This document shows positions 1-8,524 of a stretch of DNA of 32,706 bases, one piece after another. Source of the stretch: Nocardia aobensis NBRC 100429. GTDB taxonomy: Bacteria; Actinomycetota; Actinomycetes; Mycobacteriales; Mycobacteriaceae. Location: assembly GCF_000308375.1 (NCBI RefSeq), contig NZ_BAFQ01000123.1, positions 1-32,706 on the forward strand, written 5' to 3'. The notes under the pieces were generated by a model. It did no database searches. It was not told the origin of the DNA and saw only the letters and a program-made list of their open reading frames with translations. The first letter of the stretch is position 1. Every line of letters begins with the position of its first letter. The translations under genes and the position numbers were made by a program.

Positions 1-1359
1 GTCTCGCTGCTGCACGGCTGGCTGCCACTGACCATCGAGATCGTCGCCGCCGTCCTGCTCGTGATCGCGATCGCGCGCTGGGGCCGGCGGTGGTGGCTGA
101 TCCGGGTCCCGATCTGTCTCGCGCTCGGTGTGGTGGCCGCCTTCACCGCCCGCACCGTGATGAACAACGAGGGCCTGGCCTCCGATCCCGCTCCGGTGCA
201 GCTGTGGATCTGCGTGGGCGCGGCCGTCGCCGCGATCACCCTGGCGGTCGTCGGCTGGCCGGGTGCGCGCTGGTGGCGCCGCACCGCCGCGATCGTCGCG
301 GTGCCGTTCGCGATCGCCAGCTCGGCGGTGGTGCTCAACCAGTGGGTGGGCTACTACCCCAGCGTGCAGTCGGCGTGGAGTGCGCTGACCGCCGGACCGC
401 TACCCCACCAGACCGATCAGGACGAACTCGCCGCGATGCGCGACACCCACCCCGCCCACGGTGTGGTGGTGCCGATCGACACCGGCGACGCCGCCAGCGG
501 ATTCAAGCACCGCACCGAATACGTCTACCTGCCGCCGGCCTGGTTCGCGGGGCCCACGCCGCCCGCCCTGCCGGCCGTGATGATGATCGGCGGCGAATTC
601 AACACCCCCGCCGACTGGCTGCGCAGCGGCCAGATCATGCCCGCGATCGACGCGTTCACCGCCGCGAACAACGGCAGCGCCCCGGTCCTGGTGTTCGTCG
701 ACTCCTCGGGCAGCTTCAACAACGACACCGAGTGTGTCGACGGCCCGCGCGGCGCCGCCGCCGACCACCTCACGAAAGATGTCGTGCCCTATGTGGATTC
801 GCATTTCGGTGTCCCCGCCGATCCGGCGAAGTGGGCGGTGATCGGCTGGTCGATGGGCGGCACCTGCGCCACCGATCTGACCGTGATGCATCCGGAGCTG
901 TTCCACACCTTCGTCGACATCGCCGGCGATCTCGGTCCGACCTCCGGCACCAGGGAACAGACGATCGCGCGGCTCTACGGCGGCGATGCGGCCGCCTACG
1001 ACCGCTTCGACCCGCTGACGGTGATGGCGAAACACGGCCCCTACACCGGTGTCGCCGGTCTGTTCGACGATCTGACACCGCCGCATCGCCAGGATCACAC
1101 CGGTAAGGACCCCGGCGGCGGCCACTTCCACATGCCGCAGGTCGACGAGAGCCGCATCGGCGTCGGCGGCCAGGACGGCGTCATGGACACCGGCGAGGTG
1201 GGCGCCGCCGAGAAACTGTGTGGTCAGGGCCGCGCGGTCGGCATCGAGTGCACCATCCACACCACGCCGGGCGGGCACACCTGGCAGTTCGCGGCGGCCG
1301 CGTTCACCTCGTCGCTGCCCTGGGTGTCGGCGCGGCTCGGGCTGCCCGTGCACACCTGA
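1..1359 (+). CDS. Membrane-anchored alpha/beta hydrolase (esterase-like), 5' end outside window
   Basis: The reading frame is open from base 1. A GTG at 61 is the first start inside the window, but the 20 codons before it read as a hydrophobic segment, so the true start is probably upstream. The N-terminal ~110 residues are rich in hydrophobic stretches (several predicted membrane helices). An esterase domain of ~300 residues follows and should lie outside the membrane. The nucleophile elbow G-W-S-M-G-G is visible (Ser264 counted from the GTG at 61). The late His406 in PGGHTW fits the catalytic histidine. This layout resembles the esterase D / mycolyltransferase-like fold common in mycolate-bearing actinobacteria. 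The substrate is unknown; an envelope ester is an inference. The gene is convergent with yebC. Confidence 0.8.
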   Translation, partial: VSLLHGWLPLTIEIVAAVLLVIAIARWGRRWWLIRVPICLALGVVAAFTARTVMNNEGLASDPAPVQLWICVGAAVAAITLAVVGWPGARWWRRTAAIVAVPFAIASSAVVLNQWVGYYPSVQSAWSALTAGPLPHQTDQDELAAMRDTHPAHGVVVPIDTGDAASGFKHRTEYVYLPPAWFAGPTPPALPAVMMIGGEFNTPADWLRSGQIMPAIDAFTAANNGSAPVLVFVDSSGSFNNDTECVDGPRGAAADHLTKDVVPYVDSHFGVPADPAKWAVIGWSMGGTCATDLTVMHPELFHTFVDIAGDLGPTSGTREQTIARLYGGDAAAYDRFDPLTVMAKHGPYTGVAGLFDDLTPPHRQDHTGKDPGGGHFHMPQVDESRIGVGGQDGVMDTGEVGAAEKLCGQGRAVGIECTIHTTPGGHTWQFAAAAFTSSLPWVSARLGLPVHT

Positions 1360-1363
1360 TACA

Positions 1364-1402
1364 CCGCGGGCCGCCGCCGGAGCATCCGGCAGCGGCCCGC
1401 GG
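1364..1402. terminator. Two-tier hairpin, bidirectional terminator between hydrolase and yebC
   Basis: The arms CCGCGGGCCGC (1364-1374) and GCGGCCCGCGG (1392-1402) are perfectly complementary. After one C/A mismatch the stem continues with GCCGGA / TCCGGC around a 3-base loop, giving 17 paired bases. It starts 5 bases after the hydrolase stop and ends 10 bases before the yebC stop, so it can serve both convergent genes. There is no T-run, which is common in high-GC actinobacteria. Confidence 0.7.
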
Positions 1403-1411
1403 CGGTACGGA

Positions 1412-2164
1412 TCAGTCGTCGAGTTCGGCGAGGACCTCGTCGGAGACGTCGACGTTGGTGTACACGTTCTGCACGTCGTCGCTGTCCTCGAGCGCGTCGA
1501 CGAGTTTGAACACCTTGCGGGCGCCGTCGGCGTCGACCGCGACCGACACCGAGGGCTGGAAGCCGGATTCGGCGGAGTCGTAATCGATTCCGGCTTCCTG
1601 CAGCGCGGTGCGCACGGCGATCAGATCGCTGGGATCGCTGATGATCTCGAACGAATCACCGAGGTCGTTGACCTCCTCGGCGCCCGCGTCGAGCACCGCG
1701 GTCAGCACGTCGTCCTCGCTGAGCCCGTTCTTCTCCAGCGTGACGACGCCCTTGCGATGGAACAGGTAGGCCACCGAACCCGGATCTGCCATATTGCCGC
1801 CGTTGCGGGTCATGGCCACGCGCACCTCACCGGCGGCGCGATTGCGGTTGTCGGTGAGGCATTCGATCAGCACCGCAACACCATTGGGCCCGTAGCCCTC
1901 GTACATGATGGTCTGCCAGTCGGCGCCGCCGGCCTCTTCACCACCGCCGCGTTTGCGGGCGCGCTCGATGTTGTCGTTGGGAACCGACGACTTCTTCGCC
2001 TTCTGGATGGCGTCGTAGAGAGTCGGGTTTCCGCCAGGATCACCACCGCCGGTGCGCGCCGCGACCTCGATGTTCTTGATGAGTTTCGCGAACATCTTGC
2101 CGCGCTTGGCATCGATCACGGCCTTCTTGTGCTTGGTGGTGGCCCATTTGGAGTGGCCGCTCAT
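1412..2164 (-). CDS. yebC: YebC/PmpR family protein (translation factor or transcriptional regulator)
   Basis: This is a 250-residue protein of the usual family length. It has the hallmark start [15 protein letters not shown] and the typical downstream blocks [21 protein letters not shown] and [10 protein letters not shown]. Members have been described as DNA-binding regulators. More recently they have been described as ribosome-associated factors that relieve stalling at proline-rich stretches. The sequence alone does not decide between these roles. The ATG at 2164 has an AAGGAAG ribosome site about 7 bases upstream. It follows pdxT on the minus strand after 122 bases, as in mycobacteria, and may have its own promoter in that gap (a TAGACT hexamer at 2238-2243 on the minus strand is a weak candidate). 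Confidence 0.95.
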   Translation of the reverse strand: MSGHSKWATTKHKKAVIDAKRGKMFAKLIKNIEVAARTGGGDPGGNPTLYDAIQKAKKSSVPNDNIERARKRGGGEEAGGADWQTIMYEGYGPNGVAVLIECLTDNRNRAAGEVRVAMTRNGGNMADPGSVAYLFHRKGVVTLEKNGLSEDDVLTAVLDAGAEEVNDLGDSFEIISDPSDLIAVRTALQEAGIDYDSAESGFQPSVSVAVDADGARKVFKLVDALEDSDDVQNVYTNVDVSDEVLAELDD

Positions 2165-2286
2165 TCCCTACTTCCTTCAGGTCGGTGTGCTCGAGGCCCG
2201 GGCAGATTCGCGATCTGCGTTCCGGCGATCGCTGTGCAGTCTACTGCCCGGTCCCCCACCGCCCGGCCGGGGTGCACGGCGAACGA

Positions 2287-2949
2287 TCAGGTACCGGCAC
2301 CCACCGCGGCCCGGACCGAGTCGACGAACAGCCGGTGCACGCGCAGATCACCGGTCACCTCGGGATGGAAGGAGGTCGCGATGACCGAGCCCTGCCGGAC
2401 CGCGACGATCCGGCCCGCCGCATCCTGCGGGTCACCCACCGACGGGCCCTCGGCGACCACGGTGCCCGGCCGGGGCCGGTGCGGGACCCGGGCCAGCACC
2501 TCGACGCCGGCGCCCACGCGTTCCACCCAGGGCGCCCGGATGAACACCGCGCGGATGGGATCGTCGAGGCCGGTGAAGTCGAGATCGGTCTCGAACGAAT
2601 CGACCTGGCGTCCGAAGGCGTTGCGCCGCACCGTCATATCGATGCCGGACAGCGACTGGGCGTCGGGACGGGTGTCGAGCACCTCCGAGGCCAGCAGGAT
2701 CATCCCGGCACAGGAGCCGAAGGCCGGCATGCCCGCGCGCAGCCGTGCCCGCAGCGGTTCCAGCAACCCGAACACCTCGAGCAGTTTGCTGATCGCGGTC
2801 GATTCGCCGCCCGGCAGCACGAGCGCGTCGACGGATTCCAGTTCCGATTCCCGTCGCACACTCACCGGTTCGGCATCGCACGCGGCCAGCGCGTGGAAGT
2901 GCTCACGCACGTCACCCTGCAGTGCCAGCACGCCAATGGTCGGTTTCAC
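2287..2949 (-). CDS. pdxT: Pyridoxal 5'-phosphate synthase, glutaminase subunit PdxT
   Basis: This is a 220-residue class I glutamine amidotransferase. It supplies ammonia to PdxS in the deoxyxylulose-independent vitamin B6 pathway. The oxyanion-strand motif GGES lies at residues 47-50, the nucleophile Cys80 is in FGSCAGM, and the catalytic pair His195/Glu197 is in FHPEVTGD. All three catalytic elements are intact. The start is GTG at 2949. No Shine-Dalgarno sequence is visible, but a TATGCT hexamer ends 6 bases before the GTG, which suggests a leaderless transcript. The gene lies between tesB (67-base gap) and yebC. Its partner subunit pdxS is about 6 kb away on the same strand (9092-9994) instead of close by. 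Confidence 0.95.
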   Translation of the reverse strand: MKPTIGVLALQGDVREHFHALAACDAEPVSVRRESELESVDALVLPGGESTAISKLLEVFGLLEPLRARLRAGMPAFGSCAGMILLASEVLDTRPDAQSLSGIDMTVRRNAFGRQVDSFETDLDFTGLDDPIRAVFIRAPWVERVGAGVEVLARVPHRPRPGTVVAEGPSVGDPQDAAGRIVAVRQGSVIATSFHPEVTGDLRVHRLFVDSVRAAVGAGT

Positions 2950-2955
2950 GGCACG

Positions 2956-2961
2956 AGCATA
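2956..2961 (-). promoter_or_regulatory. Possible -10 element for a leaderless pdxT transcript
   Basis: On the minus strand TATGCT is followed by six bases and then the GTG of pdxT. TANNNT about 7 bases before a start codon is the common arrangement of leaderless genes in actinobacteria. No ribosome site competes with this reading. No convincing -35 element was seen. Confidence 0.35.
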
Positions 2962-3016
2962 CGAGTCGCGCGGCGCGGTCGTGGCCTGCGGCCGTCGTGG
3001 TTGTGGCGCCGCTCAC

Positions 3017-3835
3017 CTACCGGCGCAGCTTGCGGATGAGCCCTTCCTGCACGACCTGCGCGACGAATTGTCCGCGCTGGTTGAAGATCCGCCCGCTGGT
3101 GAGCGCGCGGCCGTACCCCGCGGACGGGGAGTTCTGGTCGTAGAGCAGCCATTCGTCGGCGCGGAAGGGACGCAGGAACCACATCGCGTGGTCCAGCGAC
3201 GCGTCCTGGGTCGGCTCGTCGCGGTGGGTGACCTTCGACGAACCGAGCAGGGTCATATCGCTCATGTAGGCGAGGGTGCAGACGTGGAACAGCGGGTCGT
3301 CGGGCAGCGGGTGGCGGTAGCGGAACCAGACCTGCTGCTGGGAGGCCAGGCCGTCGCGACGGACGACCGCGTCCTGCGGCACCAGCCGGATGTCCCAGTG
3401 CTCCCATTCCCGCATCAGCCACAGCCGCTCCGGGCTCATCGAGGCGCGTTCGTCCGGAATGTCTTGCGGCAGTGGGACTTCCGGCATCACATCCTGATGT
3501 TCGGGGCCCTCGTCGCCGACGTGGAAGGAGGCCGACATGGTGAAGATCGCCTCGCCGTCCTGGACACCGGTGACCCGGCGGGTGCAGAACGAGCGGCCCT
3601 CGCGAATGCGTTCCACCAGGTACACGGTCTGCTCGGCGGGATTGCCGGGGCGCAGGAAGTATCCGTGCAGCGAATGCACCTCGAAGCGTGGTTCCACGGT
3701 GCGCACGGCCGAGACCAGCGCCTGCCCGGCAACCTGGCCGCCGAATGTCCGCGCCAGCTGGGACTTGGTGATCGCGCCGCGGAAGATGTCCCGCTCGAGC
3801 CGCTCGATCTCCAGTGCCTCTTCGATCGTCGCCAT
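3017..3835 (-). CDS. tesB: Acyl-CoA thioesterase II (TesB type)
   Basis: This 272-residue double-hotdog protein hydrolyses acyl-CoA to free fatty acid and CoA in the cytosol. TesB landmarks are visible: FGGQVAGQAL near residue 31, HSLHGYFLRPG near 54, SDMT with Asp193, ASLDHAMWF near 212, and Gln263 in VQEG. Asp193 and Gln263 correspond to the catalytic Asp204 and Gln278 of E. coli TesB. The ATG at 3835 has a GGAAGGA ribosome site. pdxT and yebC follow downstream on the same strand, the mycobacterial tesB2-pdxT-yebC order. The upstream side differs: a transporter gene preceded by a repeat copy replaces pdxS. Confidence 0.93.
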   Translation of the reverse strand: MATIEEALEIERLERDIFRGAITKSQLARTFGGQVAGQALVSAVRTVEPRFEVHSLHGYFLRPGNPAEQTVYLVERIREGRSFCTRRVTGVQDGEAIFTMSASFHVGDEGPEHQDVMPEVPLPQDIPDERASMSPERLWLMREWEHWDIRLVPQDAVVRRDGLASQQQVWFRYRHPLPDDPLFHVCTLAYMSDMTLLGSSKVTHRDEPTQDASLDHAMWFLRPFRADEWLLYDQNSPSAGYGRALTSGRIFNQRGQFVAQVVQEGLIRKLRR

Positions 3836-3857
3836 GTACCGTCCTTCCGCCCTGTGC

Positions 3858-3907
3858 CCCGCTCAGGCTAAGCGATGGCGAACCCGCTCCGGCGAGCGAC
3901 TCTCCGC
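3858..3907 (+). repeat. 50-bp direct repeat, copy A (upstream of tesB)
   Basis: It begins CCCGCTCAGGCTA and ends GCGACTCTCCGC. About 44 of 50 positions match copy B at 5458-5506 (five substitutions and one single-base gap), in the same orientation. Copy A fills the space between the tesB start (3835) and the transporter stop (3919). Both copies sit upstream of a minus-strand gene (tesB for A, the transporter for B). They may therefore be a duplicated promoter or regulatory segment, or the footprint of the insertion that brought in the transporter gene. Confidence 0.75.
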
Positions 3908-3918
3908 CGTGACAGCGC

Positions 3919-5352
3919 TCACGACGCCGGTTCGCCCTGCGATCCGATCAGTTCCCGCGCCTCTTCCTCGGACTGCGCGGCCGGCGCCGACCCCCACATG
4001 TGCCTGCCGTTGGGCTCCTGCAGGAAATACACCGAGACCGCACCCACCAGCCCGGCGATGATCAGGTAGTACGCCGGCCAGTTCAGATCGCCGGTCGCGC
4101 CGACGAGCGCGCCGACCACCACCGACGTGGTGCCGGCGAACAGCGAGACCGCCACGTTGAACGACACCGACAGCCCCGCGCCGCGCACCTTCGTCGGGAA
4201 CAGCGACGGCAGGGTGGACGGCATGGTCGCGCTGAAGCAGATGAGGGTCAACCCCATCATCAGCAGGCCCAGGAATACGGCGAACGCGTTGTCGGTGCGT
4301 ACCAGCAGAATCATCGGAAACGCCAGCACCATCAGGGCGATGACGCCGGTCCAGATGATCGGTTTGCGGCCGACCCGGTCCGAGATCAGGCCGATCACCG
4401 GGATGGTCAGCAGCGCGATGACCATCACCGCGATCTGCAGCCACTGCGAGGCCGAGGACGACAGGCCGCCGCCGGTGCTGTCGGGCACCGTCGAGGTGAC
4501 GTAGGTCGGCATGTAGGAGGTCAGCATGTAGTTGGTGACGTTCCAGGCGACGACCAGACCCATACAGACCAGCACGTACGGCCACAGCCGGGCCAGGATC
4601 TTGGCCTCGTCGCCGGTCTTGTTCGCCTTCTCCCGCTCCTCGGATTCCTTCTCCAGCGCGGCGAACGCGGGGGTGTCGGCCAGTCGCATCCGCAGATAGA
4701 CGCCGACCGCCCCCAGCGGCAGGGCGACGAAGAACGGCAGTCGCCAGCCCCACGACAGCAGCTGGTCGTCGGTGAGGGTGGCGTCGGCGAGCGTGACGAC
4801 CAAGGCGCCCAGCAGATATCCGGTGAAGGTGCCGAATTCCAGCCAGCTGCCGAGGAATCCGCGCCGCCGGTCGGGTGCGTACTCGGCGATGAAGGTCATG
4901 GCGTTGCCGTATTCGCCGCCGGTCGAGAAACCCTGCAGCAACCGCGCGCACAACAACAACATCGGCGCCCAGATCCCGATCGTGTTCTGATCCGGGATGC
5001 AGCCGATGGCGAAGGTGCCGGCCGCCATGAGGATCATCGTGGTGGCGAGCACCTTGTTGCGGCCGATGCGGTCGGCCAGCGGTCCGAAGAACATGCCGCC
5101 GAAGGGGCGCACGAGGAACGCCACCGCGAACAGGCCGAACGTGGCGATCGTGCCGGCGGTGTCCCCGAGATGGGAAAAGAACACGTCCTTGATGGTCGGC
5201 TCGAAATACGCGTAGACACCGAAGTCGTACCACTCGGTGATGTTGCCGATACTCGCCGCGCCGATCGCCCGGCGGATGATCGGCGGATCGGTGACGACGA
5301 TGTCGTCGAGCGACCACCGCTTCGGACGTTCACGCGGGACCAGCACCGCCAC
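3919..5352 (-). CDS. MFS transporter, metabolite:H+ symporter (MHS/ProP-like) family
   Basis: This is a 477-residue polytopic membrane protein with about 12 predicted helices. The N-terminal block GNITEWYDFGVYAYF is the signature of the MHS subfamily (proline/betaine, 2-oxoglutarate, citrate and shikimate symporters). The loop 2-3 motif ADRIGRNK and the segment FSTGGEYGNA also fit. The substrate cannot be read from sequence; an organic acid or compatible solute taken up with protons is the family expectation. The start is GTG at 5352 with AGGAGG 9 bases upstream. The gene is bounded by two near-identical 50-bp repeats (3858-3907, 5458-5506) and lies where pdxS would adjoin tesB in mycobacteria. 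Confidence 0.9.
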   Translation of the reverse strand: MAVLVPRERPKRWSLDDIVVTDPPIIRRAIGAASIGNITEWYDFGVYAYFEPTIKDVFFSHLGDTAGTIATFGLFAVAFLVRPFGGMFFGPLADRIGRNKVLATTMILMAAGTFAIGCIPDQNTIGIWAPMLLLCARLLQGFSTGGEYGNAMTFIAEYAPDRRRGFLGSWLEFGTFTGYLLGALVVTLADATLTDDQLLSWGWRLPFFVALPLGAVGVYLRMRLADTPAFAALEKESEEREKANKTGDEAKILARLWPYVLVCMGLVVAWNVTNYMLTSYMPTYVTSTVPDSTGGGLSSSASQWLQIAVMVIALLTIPVIGLISDRVGRKPIIWTGVIALMVLAFPMILLVRTDNAFAVFLGLLMMGLTLICFSATMPSTLPSLFPTKVRGAGLSVSFNVAVSLFAGTTSVVVGALVGATGDLNWPAYYLIIAGLVGAVSVYFLQEPNGRHMWGSAPAAQSEEEARELIGSQGEPAS

Positions 5353-5457
5353 GGACTCCGACCTCCTCGACTTCGCGACAACCGTCGATCACCGGTGCCG
5401 CCGGGCCTGCGCGAGGTGTTCGATCGCCTCGCAGGTGTCCGCCGTGTCCGGAATCGA

Positions 5458-5506
5458 CCCGCTCAGGCTATGCGATGGCAAACGCGCGCGGCGGGCGACT
5501 CTCCGC
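5458..5506 (+). repeat. 50-bp direct repeat, copy B (upstream of transporter gene)
   Basis: This partner of the repeat at 3858-3907 is one base shorter. It lies 105 bases upstream of the transporter GTG (minus strand) and 30 bases upstream of the kinase-like ATG (plus strand). It occupies the divergent intergenic region 5353-5536, where nothing else stands out. Confidence 0.75.
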
Positions 5507-5536
5507 GATTCGCGCCGTGGCGGGCATGATAGGCGG

Positions 5537-6148
5537 ATGCCCGCATACGAACCGATCGCCGCGGACGGGCTGGTCGAGCGGGTCGTCGCGGCCACCCTCG
5601 CGCTGCCGGGGCCGGTCGTGATGGCCGTCGACGGGGCCGACGGCGCCGGACCACGGAAACCGGCCGATCGGATCGTCGAACGGATCCGCACGCTCGGGCG
5701 GCCGGCCGCGCGGGTGTGGTTGCACGACTTCGTTCGCCCGGCATCGCTGCGGCTGGAGTTCGGGCGCGACGAGATGACCTATCGCACAGCCTGGTTCGAC
5801 TACGCCGCGCTCGATCGCGAAGTGCTGGAGGCGGTGCGCCGGCGCGGGCGGTGGCTGCCCGCGCTGTGGGACGAAGCCGAGGACCGTTCCGCCCGGGCGC
5901 GCACGCAGTCGGCCGAACCGGGTCTCGTACTGGTGGTCGCGGGTCCGATGTTGCTCGGCCGGGGACTGGATTTCGATATCACCGTGCGGCTGCAGATGTC
6001 GGAGGCGGCACTGCTGCGGCGAACCGATTCCGCGGACCGGTGGACCGTGCCCGCTCTACTGCGTCACGACCGCGAGCACGACGACGTGCCCACCTTCGAT
6101 GTTCGCTGGGATCATCCGGACCGCCCGGCGCTGCGGATCGGCGCATGA
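5537..6148 (+). CDS. Uridine-kinase-like P-loop protein with degenerate active site
   Basis: This 203-residue protein is laid out like the small uridine-kinase-like proteins of actinobacteria: VVMAVDGADGAG near residue 27, an LHDF segment at 62-65, FDYAAL at 87 and VLVVAGPMLL near 131. In active relatives the first block continues GK(S/T). Here it reads GADGAGPRKP (33-42), so the Walker A lysine and Ser/Thr are missing. The usual LDDF acidic pair is LHDF, and the expected VVDG reads VVAG. The frame is intact and has normal high-GC codon use, so the gene is probably translated, but phosphoryl transfer looks unlikely. The ATG at 5537 was chosen because the family alignment begins there; no strong ribosome site is visible. 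It is divergent from the transporter and convergent with the LysR gene. Confidence 0.7.
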   Translation: MPAYEPIAADGLVERVVAATLALPGPVVMAVDGADGAGPRKPADRIVERIRTLGRPAARVWLHDFVRPASLRLEFGRDEMTYRTAWFDYAALDREVLEAVRRRGRWLPALWDEAEDRSARARTQSAEPGLVLVVAGPMLLGRGLDFDITVRLQMSEAALLRRTDSADRWTVPALLRHDREHDDVPTFDVRWDHPDRPALRIGA

Positions 6149-6197
6149 TCCGCGTCGCCGCCTCGGATGCGCAGGGGCGCAACGGCATTCGCGGCGG

Positions 6198-7187
6198 TCA
6201 GCCGGCGAAACGTTCGCGGTCGGCGACGGGGAGCCAGCATCCGGCGGCGATGTCGCGGTTGTAGGTCGTGCGGAAATGCTCGATCAGATGCGGTAATCCC
6301 GGATGGGTGTTGGCCGTCGACCACAGCAGCGCGTGCGGATAGGCCGGTGTCGGGTCGACGATCGGCACCCGCCGGATGTGCGGATGCCACGGATTGCGGA
6401 AGTGGTCGCTGCTCACGGTGGCCAGGGTGTCGGAGCCCGCGATGCGGGCGAGCATGGCTTCGATGCCGTCGGGCCCGGGGAACCGGGTGCGGTCGCGGGG
6501 CGTGGTATCGATTGTGACACCGCAGAATTCGCTCAGTTCGCGATAGAAGTCGGCCCACTCCGATGCCACCCCGGCGCCCGGGATCCACACCGTGTACGCG
6601 CCCAGTTCGGCCAGTGGCACCGCCGACCGCCCGGCCAGCGGATGATCTCGGCCGACGAGCAGATGCGCCGGATCCACGTACGCGGGCACGGCCGCGATAT
6701 CGGCCGGCAACGGGCGGGGGCCACCCGAGGGCCGGGCGAACGCCGCGTCGGCGCGGCCGTGCACCACCATGTCCCGCGAGGTCACGAAGACGTTCGAGAT
6801 CACGATCTCGGTATCGGCGGCGGGATTGCGGTCGAGGTAGAACCGCATCTGCTCGGTCGCGCCCTGCCGCTCGCCCTGTACCGCGACGCGCAGCGGGCGC
6901 GGCATCTCACCGACCGCCGCCACCGCGGTGTCGGCCACCGCCAGCAGTGCGCGCGCATGCGGCAGCAGCCGCGTACCGGCGGCGGTCGGCACGATTCCGG
7001 CGGGTACGCGGTCGAACAGCGCCACGCCGAGCTGGGCCTCGAGTTTCGCTATTCGCTTCGACACCGCCTGCTGGCTGATGCCGAGAACCACGGCGGCGAG
7101 ACTGAACTGCTGTTCCTCGGCCGCGGCCACGAAGGCGCGTACGGCTACCAGGTCGAGATCCGTTCTCGCAGCTCCACCCACAACCAT
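6198..7187 (-). CDS. LysR-family transcriptional regulator
   Basis: This 329-residue protein has an N-terminal winged helix-turn-helix (residues ~9-68: DLDLVAVRAFV, FSLAAVVLGISQQAVSKRIAKLE, LGVALFDR). A periplasmic-binding-protein-like effector domain follows. The frame is open to 7334, but the upstream part is arginine-rich and unlike LysR N-termini. ATG 7187 is preceded by GAAGGG at a suitable distance and begins a few residues before the HTH. The target is unknown: LysR proteins often control a divergent neighbour, but here the upstream neighbour (WYL gene) is co-directional across 287 bases, and the kinase-like gene is convergent. Autoregulation or control of a distant gene is equally possible. 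Confidence 0.88.
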   Translation of the reverse strand: MVVGGAARTDLDLVAVRAFVAAAEEQQFSLAAVVLGISQQAVSKRIAKLEAQLGVALFDRVPAGIVPTAAGTRLLPHARALLAVADTAVAAVGEMPRPLRVAVQGERQGATEQMRFYLDRNPAADTEIVISNVFVTSRDMVVHGRADAAFARPSGGPRPLPADIAAVPAYVDPAHLLVGRDHPLAGRSAVPLAELGAYTVWIPGAGVASEWADFYRELSEFCGVTIDTTPRDRTRFPGPDGIEAMLARIAGSDTLATVSSDHFRNPWHPHIRRVPIVDPTPAYPHALLWSTANTHPGLPHLIEHFRTTYNRDIAAGCWLPVADRERFAG

Positions 7188-7403
7188 TCGTTGTGCACCC
7201 TTCGCTGTATTCTCCTCGAGCCCCATCGCATCAGGAGCCGGCAACTTCCGGAAAACAGTACCCGACAAGCTATTCGGCGACCGCTCGCATCGTTCCGGCG
7301 GCCACGAATGGCCGCGCGACCACTGAGAGCTCACGCCGTGGGGATGTGCTGCCGGGTGCCGATCACCACGGTGCTCGACGCGGCGCGATGCGAACGAACC
7401 GAG

Positions 7404-7455
7404 CGTGCCGCATCATCCGGCACGAGCCGTCGGCACCGGAGGGCCGGATCGGCCC
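7404..7455 (-). terminator. Hairpins downstream of the WYL regulator gene
   Basis: Two perfect hairpins lie just past the minus-strand stop at 7475. One is GGGCCG-GAT-CGGCCC (7441-7455). The other is CGTGCCG-N7-CGGCACG (7404-7424). Neither has a T-run. Together they probably end the WYL gene transcript before the LysR gene. The rest of 7188-7403 shows no gene. Confidence 0.4.
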
Positions 7456-7474
7456 CGACGCCCGGGTCGGTTCC

Positions 7475-8485
7475 TCAGTCGCCGGCCGGTACGACGCCGC
7501 GGCGGGCCGATTCCGCGAGGCGAGCGGCGAGCCCCAGGATCAGTTCGCGCAACTCCCCCGGATGCCGCACCTCGAACGGGCGATCGAGTGCGGCGAGTAC
7601 CGGCGGCAGCCAGTCGAGCCGCTCCGCCCGGATACCGACTTCCCACCAGCGCTCGGCGTCCGAGTCCGCCGCGTCGTCCGCGTCCTCCGCCGCATCGAGA
7701 GTCGCCACCGTCGCGGGCAGGTGGGCGCGGATCTGCTCGACGGTAGCGAAGATGCGCAGCCGCACGTCGTATCGATAGTCGGCGGCGGCGAATCCGGACA
7801 CCACCCGCCGCACCGGATCGATATCGCCGGGCGCGTCGAACGATCCCGGCAGGGTTCGGGCGGTGGTGATGCGATCCAGGCGGAAGGTGCGATCCCCGCC
7901 GTGCCCGGGATCCACACCGGTGACGTACCACCGTCCGGAATGCGCGACGAGCCCGTAGGCGTGCAGCGTGCGTTCGCTCGCGCGGCCGTGGCGATCGGTA
8001 TAGCGGAGCGTGACCGGCCGGTGGTGGCGTATCGCGTCGGCGATCGTCAGCAGCACCGCGGCGTCCGCGGAAGCGAATTCGGCCGGCGCATCGGTGAATG
8101 CGAGCGATTCCACCAACACGTCGAGCCGTCGGCGCAACGGCTGGGGAAGTACCCTCCGAATCTTGGCGGCCGCCGTCTCGCTCGCCGTCACATCCGTTGC
8201 GGCCCAGCCGATTCGGCGGCCGGCCAGGAGGCCGAGCAGGACCGCCAACGCCTCGTCGTCGTCGAACATCAGCGGCGGCAGGCGGTATCCGGGGGCGAGC
8301 CGATAGCCGCCGTAGCGACCACGCACCGACTCCACCGGAATGTCGAGATCGATCAGGTGGTCCACGTATCGGCGCACGGTGCGTCCCTCGACCCCGAGCC
8401 GGTCGGCGAGTTCGGCCACGGTCCGGGTGCCGCCGGACTGCAGCAATTCGAGCAGGGTCAGCACGCGTCCCGTCGGTCGAGCCAT
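7475..8485 (-). CDS. WYL-domain (YafY-type) transcriptional regulator
   Basis: This 336-residue protein has an N-terminal HTH of the HTH_11/DeoR type (residues ~8-55: TLLELLQSGGTRTVAELADRLG, GRTVRRYVDHL). A WYL domain follows (residues ~160-215, with LRYTDRHG, GRWYVTGVD and TFRLDRI), then a WCX-type C-terminal extension. WYL domains bind nucleic acids or small ligands and act as one-component regulators. The gene is divergent from a glyoxalase-like gene, with 90 bases between the two starts. This arrangement recurs in actinobacteria and suggests that it controls that gene and itself. The ATG at 8485 starts directly at the HTH domain. Confidence 0.9.
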   Translation of the reverse strand: MARPTGRVLTLLELLQSGGTRTVAELADRLGVEGRTVRRYVDHLIDLDIPVESVRGRYGGYRLAPGYRLPPLMFDDDEALAVLLGLLAGRRIGWAATDVTASETAAAKIRRVLPQPLRRRLDVLVESLAFTDAPAEFASADAAVLLTIADAIRHHRPVTLRYTDRHGRASERTLHAYGLVAHSGRWYVTGVDPGHGGDRTFRLDRITTARTLPGSFDAPGDIDPVRRVVSGFAAADYRYDVRLRIFATVEQIRAHLPATVATLDAAEDADDAADSDAERWWEVGIRAERLDWLPPVLAALDRPFEVRHPGELRELILGLAARLAESARRGVVPAGD

Positions 8486-8509
8486 GATCTCGACCCTAGT
8501 GCGAATACT

Positions 8510-8524
8510 GGACCGATTCTGTCC
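8510..8524. promoter_or_regulatory. Candidate operator between WYL regulator and VOC gene
   Basis: A GGAC-N7-GTCC inverted repeat lies in the 90-base divergent region, next to AT-richer stretches (GAATACTGG, CCCCTATTGC) that could hold promoter elements. The arms are short, so this rests mainly on position. Confidence 0.3.

Noticed and set aside
1220..3871. 883-codon plus-strand frame across yebC, pdxT and tesB
   Set aside because: It is antisense to three confidently identified genes, and its composition is low-complexity Arg/Gly/His.
3858..5506. Composite transposon or IS element around the transporter gene
   Set aside because: The flanking repeats are direct, 88% identical and only 50 bp. 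No transposase, terminal inverted repeats or short target duplication was seen.
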